From Epiperipatus broadwayi (lineage: Eukaryota > Onychophora > Udeonychophora > Euonychophora > Peripatidae), in the NCBI GenBank assembly GCA_028023455.1, contig JAQFVV010000013.1:8154411-8218410 (forward strand): a stretch of DNA of 64,000 bases. Reading direction: 5' to 3'. Under the pieces are notes generated by a model that made no database searches, was not told the origin of the DNA, and saw nothing but the letters and a program-made list of their open reading frames with translations. Both the position numbers and the translations under genes were made by a program. Below, one piece after another: positions 60,253 through 64,000 of the stretch. Position 1 is the first letter of the stretch. Each line of letters starts with the position of its first letter.

Positions 60253-62139
60253 TGACAATCCCTCTATTACATTTCTGCGATATAAAAATTCATACATCGA
60301 TAACTAGCGCAGTTCATAACTCTAAAGCAAACGCATTTATTTATACAAATCTATCCCCAATCTCCACACGACTAGCATTTAATTTACTATCATTACCCCC
60401 CCCACCTTCTTCTTAACCTTATGGCTATATTGAAGATTCAATTAACCTAACATGAATGATAGCTCATCGACAAATACATTAATTAATAATATAAGTCTCG
60501 TATTTATAAAATATATTAAAATAGTATATGATTCCCGAGCTGAAATCTATTAACCGTTAAGATTTATTATTATGATATTAAACTTGCAGAAGAGGGCAAC
60601 CCTTCCACGAATTATATAAAAATATCAGCTCGAAAACCACGTGGGCATGAAATATAATCTTAGCAAATACAATAAAATTGGATACCCAAGTAGAATAATG
60701 ATAGATAGAGTAACTTACTAGGTTCATTATAAATAATATTATTACAGAAAATAGATTTAATTTTAGGATTACATAATAGTGAAAATAAAATGAAAGTATT
60801 ATTTTAGAGATATAGAGTTCAATGACAGTTCCAAACGAAATTTAATCTTGGGTATCATGTTACCTTTAGTTCATTTCAGTGTGCACACTGTTTGGAGAGT
60901 CCAAATTTCCAGGTTCAACGACAGTTACATTTAGGAGAAGATTTTCAATGGAAGCAGCAGAATTGTAGGTTTATCACATTTTGTGGGATTTTAATATGGT
61001 ATAGCCATCAGTCCGGAAGAGTGTAGCACGGCGCCTATTCTTGGCACATTGCTTGATATAGATTTTGGATCGCGAGAAATATAATTGGACTTAACATTTC
61101 TGGTTCTAACTTTTCATGAGCCAAAAAAAAAACAATAATCAGTTGTGGCTTTTATTCTCTATTTCCTTATCTCGGAGATCCATCGAGCAATACGTCATCC
61201 ATGCAGCTGTCTCTCGGGTTCGTGCCATACATCCCTTTAGGTCACGGATGCAATAGTCATACAGGTTGGAATTTCAATCTGATCACTTTTACATTTTACC
61301 TTTTACATTTATCAAAGTTATTTTTAACAAACCCTTTTTTTTCTTTGTTTTCGTATGTTTTAAAAATACCTTTTTAGCTCTGTCATCTTTCCCCCTCCTG
61401 CTATGACTTGCCTTTAATTAGCAGGGGAATTTTAAAACATCTTTATTTTAATTGAGAATTAGTTATTTTTATAATTTAAGTATTACCTAGATCTGACCTA
61501 AATAATAATATGTTTACATTTTAAAATATAATTATTGATTTTATTTATAATTTAAAATATTATTTAAACCTATCAGCATAATTAATAGGATTATTTAAAT
61601 TTATATAACTTACGCACGGCAATTTAATAATACTTTGCAATGCGTTATTTTAAAATAAGCTTATCGGAGTATGTGCACATATTTAACGTTTAATTATTTA
61701 TTTAAACACTTTACAAATATTATATATTATTACGCTTTAATCCGATATTCAAGGTCAGAATCCATGTAAAACTCATACTAAAGGGGCGAGAGGTAGAATG
61801 ATGACAGAACTAAGGTGAAACTAAGATTTGAATACAAATCTTACAGTTTCAATATATATATTGTATTATTCTAATCAAAATCAGAATGCTAACTTTATAG
61901 CATATTCAACAGACCTTAATTAAATTTTATTGTTATTGTTATAAATAAATTTATATTTCAATAAGTTATTCCACTGAATTTGAATAGGTTTAAAATATTA
62001 TACATCAGTATTATCTCTTGTTCATAGATATAGAACTCTTGCTCACTGAGCTGGATTCATGCTTAATAGCCAGTTATATAGATTGGGGTTTATGTTTAGT
62101 GTTATGAACATCCAGTTGTTGATGATTTCATTACTTCCC
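60253..62139. other. Intron sequence with a CpG-richer patch, unassigned
   Basis: Bases about 60840-61280 are less AT-rich and contain several CpG sites (GTAGCACGGCGCC, GATCGCGAG, CTCTCGGGTTCGTGCC). No open frame or recognised repeat. It could be another inserted element. The rest is ordinary AT-rich DNA. Confidence 0.45.
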
Positions 62140-62620
62140 TAATGTTGGTTGGTGCAAAGGAATATCCTTTAAAGTTCAGGCCCTATATTTTATTTATTAT
62201 TAATTAAAAATAGTTGTCCAATACATTAATGGAACTATATGGTTATGGTATTGATAATCAGCATGTTTTAGTATCCCAGCATTATTTTTTTAATTGTTAT
62301 ATTCTGATGGATTAGCATTTGAGTCTATGCATCCAAATTATTGTGTTGTACTGCTGCCCTAAATTTGACAGTGGGTAAATAATTAGTCTGGTCTAAAATA
62401 GATTGATTTTAAATCAAGTCACAAAGTTGACTGTTGATTTTATTTTTATTGTTGATCATTCATGATGATGAATGATTATTCTTCTCTGTAATGCTGAGTG
62501 AACTTATAATTAGTTGTTTGTTGATCTCTTATGCTCATATTCATTCCTTTCATACATATTCCTTTTGATTAGTCTGAGGAGATGATGATTTTCCACCATC
62601 CCAGCTTCATCCCAGGTGAT
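62140..62620 (+). repeat. Old dispersed repeat, copy 2
   Basis: Shares ordered short blocks with 1880-2280 (AAATCAAGTCACAAAGTTGA, ATTAGTCTGGTCTAAAAT, GATGATGATTTTCCACCATC). Diverged and by-eye only. Confidence 0.35.
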
Positions 62621-62702
62621 TCCATACCATTACATATGAAATAATATAGCTATGGGGTGTATAGAGAGAGAAATAAATAAATAATATGAATTTAAAAAGT
62701 TA

Positions 62703-62843
<141 letters not shown>

Positions 62844-62919
62844 TTATTATTATTATTACTATTATTTTTATAGAAAAACAACATTTTTTCTCAAATATAC
62901 CAGAATTTTTTTACGATTA

Positions 62920-64000
<1,081 letters not shown>

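Overview
This window is non-coding-rich, AT-rich nuclear DNA from an animal. It reads as a stretch of one very large gene full of transposons. On the minus strand I find six exons of a NALCN-type sodium-leak channel (orthologue of fly 'narrow abdomen' and nematode NCA). They are in order, in matching phase and with consensus splice sites, and together encode about 276 residues from the domain I pore/S6 to the domain II S5 segment. The exons are 63095-62953, 62831-62727, 53322-53101, 41808-41641, 24768-24709 and 14242-14111. Both ends of the gene lie outside the window. From memory, the protein resembles protostome channels more than vertebrate ones (for example the KHDGR stretch in the domain II S1-S2 loop), so I infer a protostome invertebrate, possibly a mollusc or another species with a large genome. 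I cannot name the species.

The introns (121 bp, 9.4, 11.3, 16.9, 10.5 and more than 14.1 kb) hold the rest. Left to right: a 474-bp tandem repeat (1-754); a small hairpin MITE (2396-2523); an RTE-type LINE remnant (about 2890-3860); a deleted Gypsy element (3904-8822) whose 5' LTR is split by a nearly intact Merlin DNA transposon (6636-8265, 8-bp target duplication); inverted Penelope-like fragments (about 9815-12060); a 148-bp tandem repeat (12455-12745); a degraded Jockey/CR1-type LINE (about 15080-17590); a large imperfect palindrome (about 19500-20640); a second Penelope inverted pair (about 23980-24475); a second Gypsy element (about 26310-31395); a foldback hairpin (32500-32652); a coding-like remnant with 20-residue repeats (33885-34363); a third, structurally complete but frameshifted Gypsy element (35591-41130, 5-bp target duplication); a 467-bp MITE with 32-bp perfect terminal inverted repeats (43881-44347); a fourth Gypsy copy that has lost pol (about 45636-48878); a tRNA-Gly(TCC)-like pseudogene (51037-51108); a probable LTR-like promoter with triplicated TATA boxes (about 51490-52450); a MITE whose interior is an inverted copy of flanking intron DNA (54725-55646); and a solo LTR with a 6-bp target duplication (59478-60246).

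All four Gypsy elements and both Penelope RT/endonuclease pieces lie on the minus strand, the same sense as the host gene. None of the retroelements looks autonomous. The Merlin copy is the closest to functional, with a single in-frame stop. I saw no bacterial-type system, CRISPR array or second host gene. The most unusual structures are the Merlin-in-LTR nest, the MITE with captured intron sequence, the inverted Penelope pairs, the tandem TATA units and the domain II pore exon missing from the visible sequence.
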